Part shown: positions 13,151 through 13,165 of the stretch, one piece after another
Numbering within the stretch: position 1 is the stretch's first letter
Layout of the letters: every line of letters begins with the position of its first letter
Source: Paenibacillus sp.
Lineage (GTDB): Bacteria > Bacillota > Bacilli > Paenibacillales > Paenibacillaceae
NCBI GenBank assembly: GCA_029256665.1
Contig: JAQSXN010000032.1
Span: forward strand, 1-13,165
DNA: 13,165 nt
Direction: 5' to 3'
Made by a program: the position numbers and the translations under genes
Notes under the pieces: model-generated
What the model was told of the DNA's origin: nothing
The model's input: only the letters and a program-made list of their open reading frames with translations
Database searches by the model: none

Positions 13151-13165
13151 AAAGTGACGACACTT

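Noticed and set aside
13152..13165. AAGTG-ACGA-CACTT inverted repeat after dacB, as a terminator
   Set aside because: Only a 5-bp stem is visible before the window ends, and the T run, if any, is outside; it cannot be judged.

Overview
The window is 13.2 kb of ordinary chromosomal DNA from an endospore-forming Firmicute. Forespore genes (sigF, spoVA, ytfJ), a sporulation-type dacB, strong AGGAGG-like ribosome binding sites and an FMN riboswitch all point that way. The moderately high GC content and the protein sequences look more like Paenibacillaceae (Paenibacillus/Cohnella type) than Bacillus; this is an inference. Every gene reads rightward, and from memory the gene order resembles the B. 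subtilis sigF-spoVA-lysA-ppiB-rib-scpAB-dacB neighbourhood in compact form. I see no mobile element, CRISPR array, tRNA or rRNA.

Bases 1-3136 hold sporulation genes. The 3' end of sigF is closed by a hairpin terminator that overlaps its stop codon. A well-formed sigma-G-type promoter follows, then spoVAA, spoVAB and spoVAF. The spoVAC, spoVAD and spoVAE genes that lie between spoVAB and spoVAF in B. subtilis are absent here. SpoVAF carries an unusual charged N-terminal extension of about 95 residues.

Bases 3137-5163 hold lysA (last step of lysine synthesis, from meso-diaminopimelate) and ppiB (cytoplasmic cyclophilin), ending at a strong hairpin. The spacing suggests one transcript.

Bases 5164-9281 are the riboflavin operon: a promoter, an FMN riboswitch, an elaborate folded leader, and a terminator whose 3' arm also holds the ribD ribosome binding site. 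Then come ribD, ribE, ribBA and ribH, a complete route from GTP and ribulose-5-phosphate to riboflavin apart from the phosphatase step. No terminator separates ribH from scpA, so the condensin subunits scpA and scpB may be read from the same transcript.

Bases 10682-13165 hold a second sporulation block: ytfI (DUF2953) and ytfJ (GerW family) behind a possible forespore promoter, a clear terminator, and dacB, a D-Ala-D-Ala carboxypeptidase probably used for spore cortex.

I found no undescribed biological system. The points most worth a second look are the rib leader architecture, the reduced spoVA cluster and the SpoVAF extension.
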